DNA from: DASUNQ01 sp036277075
GTDB taxonomy: Bacteria > Acidobacteriota > Thermoanaerobaculia > Multivoradales > UBA5704
Reading direction: 5' to 3'
DNA length: 17,771 bases
Assembly: GCA_036277075.1 (NCBI GenBank)
Contig: DASUNQ010000353.1
Coordinates: 1-17,771, forward strand
The notes beneath the pieces are model-generated. The model had not been told where the DNA came from. It ran no database searches and saw only the letters and a list, made by a program, of their open reading frames with translations. The position numbers and the translations under genes were made by a program. Positions 1-7,512 of this stretch are shown here, in pieces. Numbering within the stretch: position 1 is the first letter of the stretch; each line of letters begins with the position of its first letter.

Positions 1-308
1 CCGAAGCGCGCCGCGCGCTTGCGCAGCCCGCTCGCGTCGCTCCCGAGCCGCTCCGGGTCGGTGAAGGCCTCGGCGAAGCGCCAGGTCGCGTAGCCGGCGA
101 TGCCGACCACGATCAGCCAGAGCAGGACCCCGCTGAACTCGCCCGCCTCCGCCACCGCGCCCTCGGCGCCGGTCGGCTCCTCGCCGCCGCGGGCGGCCTG
201 GAGCGCCAGCAGCCCGACCAGGATGTACACGATGCCGCGCGCGACGTGCCCGAAGCGCGCCCAGGTCTCGATCCACCCCCGCACCGCCGTCGTGTCGTTC
301 GTCGTCAT
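1..308 (-). CDS. DUF1206 family membrane protein (5' part only)
   Basis: The first 102 codons of a protein that runs off the left edge of the window. Translation from the ATG at 308 begins MTTNDTTAVRGWIETWARFG and contains two hydrophobic segments, roughly residues 25-42 (IVYILVGLLALQA) and 56-80 (VLLWLIVVGIAGYATWRF), followed by DPERLGSDASGLRKRAARFG. The pattern of an R-G-[IV]-V-Y-x-L-V-G-x-L-A first helix, a G-Y-A-x-W-R-F second helix and a GSD-x-x-G-x-x-K-R loop is that of DUF1206 integral membrane proteins, whose function is unknown. No Shine-Dalgarno sequence is visible before the ATG. It is divergent from the lysA fusion gene across about 69 nt. The family call rests on my recall of the pattern, not on a search. 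Confidence 0.8.
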   Translation of the reverse strand, partial: MTTNDTTAVRGWIETWARFGHVARGIVYILVGLLALQAARGGEEPTGAEGAVAEAGEFSGVLLWLIVVGIAGYATWRFAEAFTDPERLGSDASGLRKRAARF

Positions 309-377
309 GGCCCGAAGGCTGAGCAAGGCGCGTACCCGGTGCGAAAAGCCGTCGCGCCGCGCTGCGGCGGAGCGCTG

Positions 378-2606
378 GTGTGCACTTTGCTCGACCTTCG
401 CCGTGTGGCCGTGTCCCCCGCCGGTCCTCCTTGGGTGGTGCTGAAGCTCCGCGCCGCCGCGCTTGCCACGCGCGAGCGGCGGCGGAACGTTGCGGCTCTC
501 GCCCGCGAGTGCCGTGCCGAGAGGCTGCGCCCCCTCCTCGTGCTGCCGGAGGGGGCGCGCGCCGCCGACGGCGGGGAGCTCGCGCGCGAGGCGCTCGCCA
601 CCGCCGGCTCCGATCTCCTCGCCGCGCGCCTGGCCGTGGCGCTCGGCGCCGTGCGCTGCGAGGTCTGGGGGGAGGCCGCCGGCCTCTTCACCGCCGGCCC
701 CGAGCCGCTGCCCTCGGCGCGGCTGGTGCGCGCCCTCGACTTCGAGGAGGCCCAGGAGCTGACCGCCGCGGCCGCGGAGCCGGTCTTCGATCCGCGCGCC
801 CTGGCGCCGCTGGCGAGCGCCGGGGTCCCCCTCCACCTGCGCTCGATCGACCTGCCGGCGGCCTCCGGCACCGTCGTCGCGAAGACGCCGCCGCCGGAAG
901 GCCCGCGCGTCAAGGCGATCTCGGTGCGCCGCGGCGTCACCCTGGTCGCGCTGGACACCGCGCGCATGTGGCGGGAGGTCGGCTTCCTGGCCGACGTCTT
1001 CGCCTGCTTCGCCCGCCACGGTCTCTCGATCGACGCGGTCTCCTCCTCCGGCACCAATCTCACCGTCTCGCTCGACCCGACCGCCCCCGCGCGCGACCCC
1101 GCGGTCGTCGCCGCGCTGCTCGCGGACCTGCTCGAGCGCGGCGACGCGCGCCTCATCGGCCCGGCGGCGGCGCTCTCGCTCGTCGGCCGCGGCATCCGCG
1201 CCATCCTCCACGAGCTGGCGCCGGTGCTGGAGCTGTTCGAGGAGCTGGAGGTCCACCTGCTCACCCAGTCGGCGAGCGACCTCGCCCTCACCGTCGTGGT
1301 CGACGAGGCCGAGAGCGAGCGGCTCGCCCGCGACCTCCACGGCCTGCTCTTCCAGCACGTCGCGGAGGGGCCGCTCTTCGGTCCCACCTGGGAGGAGCTG
1401 CACGCCGGCCGCCGCGGGTGCGCCGCGCTGGGAGCGGCCGGAGGCGAGAGCGCCGGCGAGGAGCCGCCCTGGTGGGGAGCGCGCCGCGCGGAGCTCCTGG
1501 CGCTGGCCGCCGAGCGCGGGCCGCTCTACGTCTACGACGCGGCCGGGCTCGAGACGGCGGCGCGCTCGCTCCTCGCCCTGCCCGCGCTCGACCGCCTCTT
1601 CTACGCCGTCAAAGCGAACCACCACCCCGGCGTGCTCGCGCTCTTCGCGCGGCTCGGGCTGGGCTTCGAGTGCGTCTCGGCGGCCGAGCTCGAGCACGTC
1701 CGCGCCGCGCTCCCCGGCCTCGAGCCGGCGCGGCTCCTCTTCACCCCCAGCTTCGCGCCGCGCGGCGAGTACGAGCGGGCGCTGGCGCTCGGCGCCCGCG
1801 TCACCGTGGACAACCTGCACCCGCTCGCCGCCTGGCCGGAGATCTTCGCCGGCCGCGACCTCTTCCTCCGCCTCGATCCGGGGCGCGGGCGCGGCCACCA
1901 CCCGCACGTCCGCACCGCCGGCGCGCAGTCGAAGTTCGGGCTCTCGGGAGGGGAGCTGGAGCGGTTGCCGCCGCTCCTGGCGCGCGCCGGCGCCCGGGTC
2001 GTCGGCCTCCACGCCCACGCCGGCAGCGGCATCCGCGCCGCCGAGTCCTGGGGGGACATCGCGCGGTTCCTCGCCGCCGCGGCGGCGCGCTTCCCGCGGC
2101 TCGCGGCGCTCGACGTCGGCGGCGGCCTCGGGGTGCCGGAGCGGCCCGGCCAGCGCCCGCTCGACCTCGCGGCGCTCGACGCCGGCCTGGCGCGGGTCAA
2201 GAGGGCGCAGGCGGCGCGGAGCCCCGGGCTCGAGCTCTGGCTGGAGCCGGGGCGCTACCTCGTGGCGCGGGCCGGCGTGCTCCTGGCGCGGGTGGCGCAG
2301 CTCAAGGAGAAGGGGGGCGTGACCTACGTCGGCGTCGAGACCGGCATGAACTCGCTGCTGCGCCCGGCGCTCTACGGCGCCCACCACCCGATCGTCAACC
2401 TCTCCCGCCTGGGCGAGCCGGCGACGATGACCGCCCACGTCGTCGGCCCGATCTGCGAGACCGGCGACGTCCTCGGCCGCTCCCGCCGCCTGGCGCCGGC
2501 GGCCGAAGGCGACGTCCTGCTCATCGCCAACGCCGGCGCCTACGGCCGCGTCATGAGCTCGCGCTACAATCTCAGGGAGCCGGCGGGGGAGTGGCTGCTG
2601 GCGTGA
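378..2606 (+). CDS. lysA: Diaminopimelate decarboxylase fused to a degenerate aspartokinase domain
   Basis: A fusion of the type annotated bifunctional aspartate kinase/diaminopimelate decarboxylase (lysine pathway, cytoplasmic). I chose the GTG at 378 because GGAG lies at 369-372; it places WVVLK at residues 19-23. The C-terminal half (about 382-735) is an intact fold-III PLP decarboxylase: YAVKAN with Schiff-base Lys412, HAHAGSG (H545, H547), DVGGGLG, EPGR at 623-626, catalytic CETGD at 693-697 and NAGAYG with Tyr722. Residues 178-330 look like the two ACT domains of aspartokinase. The N-terminal kinase part is only about 150 residues instead of about 280: the KFGGTS motif is replaced by KLRAAA, the central stretch is missing, and only the EVWxxxxGLFTAxP and EAQEL regions still align. 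Kinase activity is therefore doubtful while decarboxylase activity looks sound. Its 3' end overlaps the convergent lipase gene by 35 nt. Confidence 0.9.
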   Translation: MCTLLDLRRVAVSPAGPPWVVLKLRAAALATRERRRNVAALARECRAERLRPLLVLPEGARAADGGELAREALATAGSDLLAARLAVALGAVRCEVWGEAAGLFTAGPEPLPSARLVRALDFEEAQELTAAAAEPVFDPRALAPLASAGVPLHLRSIDLPAASGTVVAKTPPPEGPRVKAISVRRGVTLVALDTARMWREVGFLADVFACFARHGLSIDAVSSSGTNLTVSLDPTAPARDPAVVAALLADLLERGDARLIGPAAALSLVGRGIRAILHELAPVLELFEELEVHLLTQSASDLALTVVVDEAESERLARDLHGLLFQHVAEGPLFGPTWEELHAGRRGCAALGAAGGESAGEEPPWWGARRAELLALAAERGPLYVYDAAGLETAARSLLALPALDRLFYAVKANHHPGVLALFARLGLGFECVSAAELEHVRAALPGLEPARLLFTPSFAPRGEYERALALGARVTVDNLHPLAAWPEIFAGRDLFLRLDPGRGRGHHPHVRTAGAQSKFGLSGGELERLPPLLARAGARVVGLHAHAGSGIRAAESWGDIARFLAAAAARFPRLAALDVGGGLGVPERPGQRPLDLAALDAGLARVKRAQAARSPGLELWLEPGRYLVARAGVLLARVAQLKEKGGVTYVGVETGMNSLLRPALYGAHHPIVNLSRLGEPATMTAHVVGPICETGDVLGRSRRLAPAAEGDVLLIANAGAYGRVMSSRYNLREPAGEWLLA

Positions 2607-4425
2607 GCCAGGGCGTCTGGGCGATCTTCTCGCACGCGAAGCGGTAGCCGAACTCGACGATGTCCTCCAGCCGCTCCATGTCGAACATGTCGAAGGGGTC
2701 CATCGGCAGGTCGAGGTAGAGGTCCACCTCCCGCTTCGCCTGCTTGGCGTAGACGTCGCTCGCCAGCAGCGCGGCGCGCATGATGAGGTGGAGGATGTTG
2801 GGGAAGGGGCGCTGCGGGCGCGAGCGGCGGATGCGGCCCGCCAGGTACTGCCAGGGCGTCGGCGGTTCCTCCCAGCTCGGGTCGGCGCGCAGGTCGACGG
2901 CGGCGGAGACGTCGGAGGCGATGATCCGCCCCGCCCCGAGGCGCTGCATGACGTCGGTCGGCAGGTTGTTGAGGACGCCGCCGTCGACCAGCAGGTCGCC
3001 GTCCCGGTCCACCACCGGCGGCGTGATCCCCGGGATCGTGATGCTCGCCGACAGCGCCCGGCGGAGCGGTCCGTCGCGGTGGATCTTCACCTCGGTGCGG
3101 GTGAGGTTCGTCGAGACGCAGAAGAAGGGGAGCCAGAGGTCCTCGATCCGGCCGCCGGCGAACATCATGTCGAGCATCACCTCGGCCTTCACCTTCGAGA
3201 GCAGCGAGACGACCGGCAGCGTGTAGACCTTGTGCGGCGCCATCTCGACCCAGCCGCGGCGGTTCAAGTCCACGATCTCCCGCCAGGCGTGGCCGCGGGC
3301 GTACTGCGCCGCGATGATCGCCCCCATGCTGGCGCCGCCGATGCGGTCGATCGGCACGCCGGCCTCCTCCAGCGCGCGCAGCACGCCGATGTGCGCGAAG
3401 CCGCGCGCGCCGCCGCCGCCGAAGACGACCCCGCTCGATTGGCCGCTGACCAGGCGCGCCAGCCGCTCGAGGTCGGCGGCGCGGCCGCGGCGCAGGTGGT
3501 GGTGGGCGTCGAAGGGGTAGAGCGCCAGCCAGCGGGCGGTGGAGCGCGGCAGGTCCGCCGACTCGGGGTGGAGGAGGACCAGCTCCTCACGGCTCTTGCC
3601 CAAGGCGGCGGGCACGAGGACGCCGGCCAGCGCGCCCAGCCCCGGCTCGGCGCCGGCGTCGGCGACGACCAGCACCCGGTCGGCCTGCCGCAGGCAGCGG
3701 CGGGTCCAGGGGGTGGCGGCGGGGTCGCCCAGGTAGACGACGAAGCGGTGCGCCGCCTCCTGCTCGGCGAGCCAGGCGGTGACCCGGCCGTGGAGCGGGC
3801 TGCCTTCGGGGCTGTCGGCGGCGCCCGCTCCGAAGCGGTCGTCGATCGCCGCGGCGCCGACGACCAGCCCCGAGCCGGTGCGGGCCAGCGCGGCGTGGAG
3901 CCCCGCCGCCAGCTCGCTCATCGGCAGACCCGGAGTGATGGCGACGAGCGCGAAGGAGAGCGGCGCCGCCGGTAGCTCGCCGAGGGCCGGCGCCGGGTCG
4001 AGCCACTCGGCGAGGAGCCCGGTCAGCGCGCGCAAGACCGCCGCGTGCCGCTGGAGGATGCCCTCGAAGCGTTCCCGCGAGAGGCGCACCAGGACGGTGT
4101 CGCGGAGCGTGCGGACGGTGGCGGTGCGCGGCCGGTCGGTGAGGACCGCGAGCTCGCCGACGGTCTCGCCCCGCCCCGCCTCGCGCAGCACGATCTCCTC
4201 GCCGCCCGGCAGCGTGCGCACGACGGCGAGACGCCCGCTCGCCACCAGGTAGAGGAAGTCGCCGACGTCCCCCTGCGCGCAGACCGTCTCCCCGCCGCCG
4301 ACGACGCACCATTCGAGCTCGGCGCCGATCTCGTCGAGCACCTCCTCCGGCAGCCCCTTGAACAGCCGCGCCGCGCCGAGCAGCGCCCGGACCTCCGGCG
4401 CGGACGGGGAAGGGATCGTGGACAT
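2572..4425 (-). CDS. NTE-type patatin-like phospholipase with N-terminal cyclic-nucleotide-binding domain
   Basis: 617 residues. Residues about 15-140 form a cNMP-binding (CRP-like) domain: LFKGLPEEVLDEI, QGDVGDFLYLVASG, GETVGELAVLTDRPRTATV. Residues about 150-325 resemble the Rossmann-like linker of NTE homologues (AAHRFVVYLGDP, TRRCLRQADRVLVVADA). The patatin domain follows: oxyanion-hole glycines GGGGARGFAHIG near 334, nucleophile elbow GASMGA with Ser366, and LVDGGVLNN with catalytic Asp481. All three elements of the Ser-Asp dyad hydrolase are present, so it should be an active phospholipase or lysophospholipase, possibly gated by cAMP or cGMP. I see no signal peptide. Its ATG lies 9 nt after the AAA+ stop with no Shine-Dalgarno, suggesting translational coupling. 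It is the last gene of the XRE-PspA-AAA+ operon and overlaps the lysA fusion tail to tail. Confidence 0.93.
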   Translation of the reverse strand: MSTIPSPSAPEVRALLGAARLFKGLPEEVLDEIGAELEWCVVGGGETVCAQGDVGDFLYLVASGRLAVVRTLPGGEEIVLREAGRGETVGELAVLTDRPRTATVRTLRDTVLVRLSRERFEGILQRHAAVLRALTGLLAEWLDPAPALGELPAAPLSFALVAITPGLPMSELAAGLHAALARTGSGLVVGAAAIDDRFGAGAADSPEGSPLHGRVTAWLAEQEAAHRFVVYLGDPAATPWTRRCLRQADRVLVVADAGAEPGLGALAGVLVPAALGKSREELVLLHPESADLPRSTARWLALYPFDAHHHLRRGRAADLERLARLVSGQSSGVVFGGGGARGFAHIGVLRALEEAGVPIDRIGGASMGAIIAAQYARGHAWREIVDLNRRGWVEMAPHKVYTLPVVSLLSKVKAEVMLDMMFAGGRIEDLWLPFFCVSTNLTRTEVKIHRDGPLRRALSASITIPGITPPVVDRDGDLLVDGGVLNNLPTDVMQRLGAGRIIASDVSAAVDLRADPSWEEPPTPWQYLAGRIRRSRPQRPFPNILHLIMRAALLASDVYAKQAKREVDLYLDLPMDPFDMFDMERLEDIVEFGYRFACEKIAQTPWLTPAATPPPAP

Positions 4426-4434
4426 CGGAGAGGG

Positions 4435-6186
4435 CTAGCCGCGCAGGCCGCGGAACGCTTCGGGCACCAGCTCGAGGTCGCTCGCTTCCTGGACGGCGAG
4501 GGCGATCTGGAACTCCAGCGTCTCGCGCGGCACCGGGTTGCGCCAGGCGGCGAGCTGGCGCTCGAGGGCCTCGAGCGGCGCGACGTCGTCGGTGCGGACC
4601 GTGCGGTAGGTCCGGAAGGCCAGGGTCTCGGCGGCGGCCGGGGTCAGGAGCTCGGGGATCTTGGGCTGGAGGCGCGCGTAGGCGCTCTCCTCGATCGCCA
4701 CGCCGTAGCGCTTGCACAGCGCCCGGATCAGGTGGAACCCCTCCTCGGGGCTCGTCGTGGGAAAGAGCGGGATCTTGAGGTCGATCCGCCCGGGACGCTT
4801 CAGGTCCACCTCGATCAGGTCGGGCCGGCTGGAGGCCAGGATCCAGATCACCCGGCCGCGGCTCTCCGAGTTGCTCATCTCCTGGGCGATCATCGAGTAG
4901 ACGCGCCCCGAGAGCCCCGAGTCGCTGGTGCCGGACTCGCGCTTGCCGAGCGTCTGGTCGGCCTCGTCGATGAAGACGAAGCAGCGGCCGAGCGCGCGCA
5001 GCAGGCGGAAGATCTTCTCCAGGTTGCCCTCGGTCGTCCCCACCCACTTGTCGCGGAAGTTCTTGATCTTGACCACCGGCACCCCGGCCTCGCCGGCCAG
5101 GCACTCGGCGAGGTAGGTCTTGCCGGTGCCGACGGGGCCGCAGAGGAGATAACCCCGCGGCAGCGCCCTGATCTCGTTGCGCCGCCAGAGGGCGAGGTCC
5201 TGCCGCAGCCAGGCCTTGAGCTTCTCCTGCCCGTAGAGGTCGGCGAAGCTCAGGCGCGAGGGGACGAACTCGATCAGCCCCGCGAGCTCGGTCTCGACCA
5301 TCTGCTTCTTGAGCTCGACGAGGTCGTGCGGCCGCAGCGGCTCGCGCCGGTACTCCTTGACCTTGAGCAGGCTCTCGATCGCCGCCAGCGAGGCCCCCGC
5401 CAGCTCGCGCGCCACGTTGGGCAGCTCGCCGCGCAGCTCGGCCAGGGCGGTGGGGCAGGCCGGGGCGAGGAGCTCGAGCGCTGCGGCGATCTCCTCCGGC
5501 TCCGGCAGCGGCACCTTGACCGCCGGCGCCCGCGGGTTGGTGGCGAGGAGGGGATGGAGGTCGTTGAAGCTCTCGGTGACCAGGAAGGAGACCAGCGGGT
5601 GGCGGGTCAGCAGCTCCTCGCTCGACCAGTCGCGGAGGAGGAGGGCCAGGGCGTGGACGTCCTGGCCGGCGCCGTCGGCCGGCACCACGAGGTGCGCCGC
5701 CTCGACGATCAGCGCCACGTGCTGCGCCGGCTGGCCGATGCGGGCCAAGTTGGCGCAGTAGCGGAAGTAGCGGCCGACGGTCTCGAGCGCCGGCCGCGGG
5801 GCGCGCGGGAACTCCTGCCCCTCCTGGAACCCGGGCCAGCGGGTGAAGAGCTCGCCCCCCTTCTCGACCCGCAGGCCGCTGCCCAGGTCGTAGGAGAGGA
5901 CGACGTCGAAGCGCGGCAGCAGGCGGCGGAGGAAGAAGTCGGTGAGGCCGCCCAGGCGGACGGCGGGGGCGGCGGGATCGGCCGGGTCGCCGGCGGGCGC
6001 CGGTCCGGATCCCGCCGCGGCCGCGGCGGGAGGGCCCGCCGGCAGCAGCAGCCGGTCGGTGACGTTGCCGTGGACGACGAACTGGCTCGCGGCCTGGCTC
6101 TCGTAGAGCTCGACGAGCTGCGCCGCCCAGGCCGGCCCGCCTCCGCCCCGCGCCGCGCGCGGCGGAGGAGCTGCCGCGGCGCTCAC
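4435..6186 (-). CDS. AAA+ ATPase with degenerate N-terminal module, coupled to PspA
   Basis: 583 residues from a GTG whose bases overlap the PspA stop (GTGA), so translation is probably coupled; the frame stays open further upstream but there it only shadows PspA. The C-terminal half is a classical AAA+ module: Walker A GPVGTGKT at 350-357 (Lys356), Walker B CFVFIDEADQ with Asp407-Glu408, sensor-1-like WILASSRPDL, and RPGRID as candidate arginine finger. The N-terminal half starts with FVVHGNVTDRLLL (HGNV at 39-42), has an Ala/Pro/Gly-rich insertion at roughly 50-80, and then ALIVEAAHLVV and VSFLVTESFNDLHPLL, which look like the Walker B and sensor strands of a second AAA domain lacking a P-loop. 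This resembles Ycf46-like proteins with a dead first module. The substrate is unknown; gene order suggests it acts on PspA assemblies, as Vps4 does on ESCRT-III. Confidence 0.88.
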   Translation of the reverse strand: MSAAAAPPPRAARGGGGPAWAAQLVELYESQAASQFVVHGNVTDRLLLPAGPPAAAAAGSGPAPAGDPADPAAPAVRLGGLTDFFLRRLLPRFDVVLSYDLGSGLRVEKGGELFTRWPGFQEGQEFPRAPRPALETVGRYFRYCANLARIGQPAQHVALIVEAAHLVVPADGAGQDVHALALLLRDWSSEELLTRHPLVSFLVTESFNDLHPLLATNPRAPAVKVPLPEPEEIAAALELLAPACPTALAELRGELPNVARELAGASLAAIESLLKVKEYRREPLRPHDLVELKKQMVETELAGLIEFVPSRLSFADLYGQEKLKAWLRQDLALWRRNEIRALPRGYLLCGPVGTGKTYLAECLAGEAGVPVVKIKNFRDKWVGTTEGNLEKIFRLLRALGRCFVFIDEADQTLGKRESGTSDSGLSGRVYSMIAQEMSNSESRGRVIWILASSRPDLIEVDLKRPGRIDLKIPLFPTTSPEEGFHLIRALCKRYGVAIEESAYARLQPKIPELLTPAAAETLAFRTYRTVRTDDVAPLEALERQLAAWRNPVPRETLEFQIALAVQEASDLELVPEAFRGLRG

Positions 6187-6938
6187 GCCTGCTGCGCTTC
6201 GGGGCCCATCGTCTTGGCCGGCGCCGCCTCGGCCGGCGCGGCCTCGCCGGGGAGGGGCTCGAGGGCGATCCCCTCGCGGGCCGCGAACTCGGCCAGCGCC
6301 TGCTCGGCGAGGGCCGCCTGCTCGGCGCCCTTGAGATCGATCTGCGAGGTGTCCATCGAGTCCTTCGCCACCCGCGCCCGGCCCGCCGCCTTCTCGCGCT
6401 CCTCCTCGACCATGGTGTGCAGGCGGTCGAGGGTGTCGCCGGAGCCGCCGATGGTCGAGATCATGCCGCTCGCCATCTCGGTCAGCTCGGCCATCGCGCG
6501 CTTGACCTTGAGGTCGTCGAGGCTGTGCCGGAGCATCTCGATCTTGGTGCGGGCGGCGTTGACCGCCACGTCGCGCGCCTTGAGCAGGCTCTTGTAGGTC
6601 TCCTCGGCGGCGGCGAGCTGGGCGCGGTTCTCGGCCAGTTGCCGCTCGATCGTCTGCAGGCGCAGGGCGTACTGACCCGCCACCTCCCGGTTGCCGGCCT
6701 TGAGGTTGGCGCTCGCCTTGGCGCGCAGCTCCCGCTCCTCGGTCTCCAGGCGCTTGACCTGGGTCATCAGCCGCTCGCAGAGGCCGGCGTGAGAGGCGAG
6801 CCCCTGGTTGTACTCGGCGATCTGCCGCCGCAGGTTCTCCTTCTCCGCCTCGAGCAGCGCCTCGGGGTTGCGCTTCTCCATCCCGCTGACGAAGAGCGAC
6901 AGGAAGCCGCGGATGAGATTGGCGATGCGCTGGAACAT
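6183..6938 (-). CDS. pspA: PspA/IM30 family membrane-stress protein
   Basis: 251 residues, mostly long charged helices. The N-terminus MFQRIANLIRGFLSLFVSGM is the amphipathic membrane-binding helix typical of PspA, followed by coiled-coil hairpin sequence (NPEALLEAEKENLRRQIAEY, QVKRLETEERELRAKA). The PspA-like central stretch continues through AEETYKSLLKARDVAVNAAR. The last 40 residues are an Ala/Pro/Glu-rich tail. PspA proteins belong to the ESCRT-III superfamily and protect or remodel the inner membrane from the cytoplasmic face. A consensus GGAGGT at 6943-6948 precedes the ATG by 4 nt, so this gene is likely translated strongly. It lies 33 nt after the XRE gene, and its TGA overlaps the GTG of the AAA+ gene. 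No PspF, PspB or PspC gene is in the window, so regulation is likely through the XRE gene. Confidence 0.88.
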   Translation of the reverse strand: MFQRIANLIRGFLSLFVSGMEKRNPEALLEAEKENLRRQIAEYNQGLASHAGLCERLMTQVKRLETEERELRAKASANLKAGNREVAGQYALRLQTIERQLAENRAQLAAAEETYKSLLKARDVAVNAARTKIEMLRHSLDDLKVKRAMAELTEMASGMISTIGGSGDTLDRLHTMVEEEREKAAGRARVAKDSMDTSQIDLKGAEQAALAEQALAEFAAREGIALEPLPGEAAPAEAAPAKTMGPEAQQA

Positions 6939-6971
6939 GGCGACCTCCGTTGGGAGAAGACCGCGCGGATC

Positions 6972-7364
6972 TTACCGTAGGGGCCGGCGAGGCGCGGAGC
7001 GGCTCGCCTCCTTCGCAAGCATTTCGGACAGCGCGCGCTGGAAGTCCGTGAACGAGCGCAGCAGAGTGACGATGACCTCGTTCATTGTGGGCTCGGCCGG
7101 TTTGGCGGGGAGGGGCACCGGCAACGCCGGGCCGAAGACCTCGACGAAGAACTCGGCCGGCGGCACGCCGAGGACGTGGAGGAGCCTGAGCACGTGCTCG
7201 AAGCGCAGCTTGACCGAGCCGCGCAGCACCTGCCGCAGGTAGTCGCGGCCCATCCCCGCCCGCTCCTCGACCTCCTTGTAGGTCAGGCCGGCTTCCCGGA
7301 TCTTCCGCTTCAGCCCCTCGGCGACCTGGCGGACCTCGTCCTGAGAGCGGTCCTCGAGCGTCAT
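6972..7364 (-). CDS. XRE-family helix-turn-helix regulator
   Basis: 130 residues. A cro/C1-type HTH domain covers residues about 10-75: VAEGLKRKIREAGLTYKEVE then RAGMGRDYLRQVLRGSVKLR and HVLRLLHVLGVPPAEFF. The GLTYKEVEERAGMGRDYLRQVLRG segment is the helix-turn-helix. The C-terminal 55 residues (Pro/Ala-rich linker, then a helix with TLLRSFTDFQRALSEMLAKE) may mediate dimerisation or ligand sensing. It is the first gene of the PspA operon and divergent from the 21-bp repeat array, so it is a natural candidate regulator of both. There is no Shine-Dalgarno before the ATG; a possible -10 (TAAACT) sits 9 nt upstream, suggesting a very short or absent leader. Confidence 0.85.
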   Translation of the reverse strand: MTLEDRSQDEVRQVAEGLKRKIREAGLTYKEVEERAGMGRDYLRQVLRGSVKLRFEHVLRLLHVLGVPPAEFFVEVFGPALPVPLPAKPAEPTMNEVIVTLLRSFTDFQRALSEMLAKEASRSAPRRPLR

Positions 7365-7373
7365 GCTGGAGTG

Positions 7374-7403
7374 AGTTTAGCGCAGGTGAGCGTTGAGATT
7401 CAA
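7374..7403 (-). promoter_or_regulatory. Candidate promoter of the XRE-pspA operon
   Basis: On the minus strand TTGAAT (7398-7403) and TAAACT (7374-7379) are separated by 18 nt, a plausible sigma-70 pair. The -10 lies only 9 nt before the XRE start codon, so the transcript would begin in or next to the ATG. The flanking bases between here and 7431 are AT-richer than the surroundings and hold AATCCCC and GGGGTT in imperfect inverted order (about 7402-7427), a possible operator shared with the divergent promoter. Visual assignment only. Confidence 0.4.
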
Positions 7404-7425
7404 TCCCCCTAAGAATCCGAAGGGG

Positions 7426-7455
7426 TTGACCATTCTCCTCACGCGGCCGTAGAGT
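7426..7455 (+). promoter_or_regulatory. Candidate promoter reading into the repeat array
   Basis: TTGACC (7426-7431) and TAGAGT (7450-7455) are 18 nt apart on the plus strand, and an ATG follows the -10 by 6 nt at 7462. This arrangement would give a transcript starting at or near that ATG, carrying the whole 21-bp array ahead of, or in frame with, the small gene at 7873. It is back to back with the XRE promoter, so one regulator could control both. Confidence 0.4.
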
Positions 7456-7512
7456 CACCGCATGAGGTTGATTAATCTCCGCGCGCGGAGCATTTCTCTC
7501 CGCAGGGCCTCC

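Noticed and set aside
246..377. ATG at 246 as the lysA fusion start
   Set aside because: It would overlap the divergent DUF1206 gene and add about 44 non-homologous-looking residues; the GTG at 378 has a ribosome site at the right distance.
380..2647. 755-codon plus-strand frame overlapping lysA
   Set aside because: Arg/Pro/Ala-rich shadow of the fusion gene, which has clear PLP-decarboxylase motifs.
4045..6597. 850-codon plus-strand frame
   Set aside because: Antisense shadow across lipase, AAA+ and PspA, all with strong motifs on the minus strand.
6187..7458. N-terminal extension of the AAA+ frame to about 1007 residues
   Set aside because: The extra part is Arg/Gly/Pro-rich shadow of pspA and the XRE gene; the GTG overlapping the pspA stop is the natural start.
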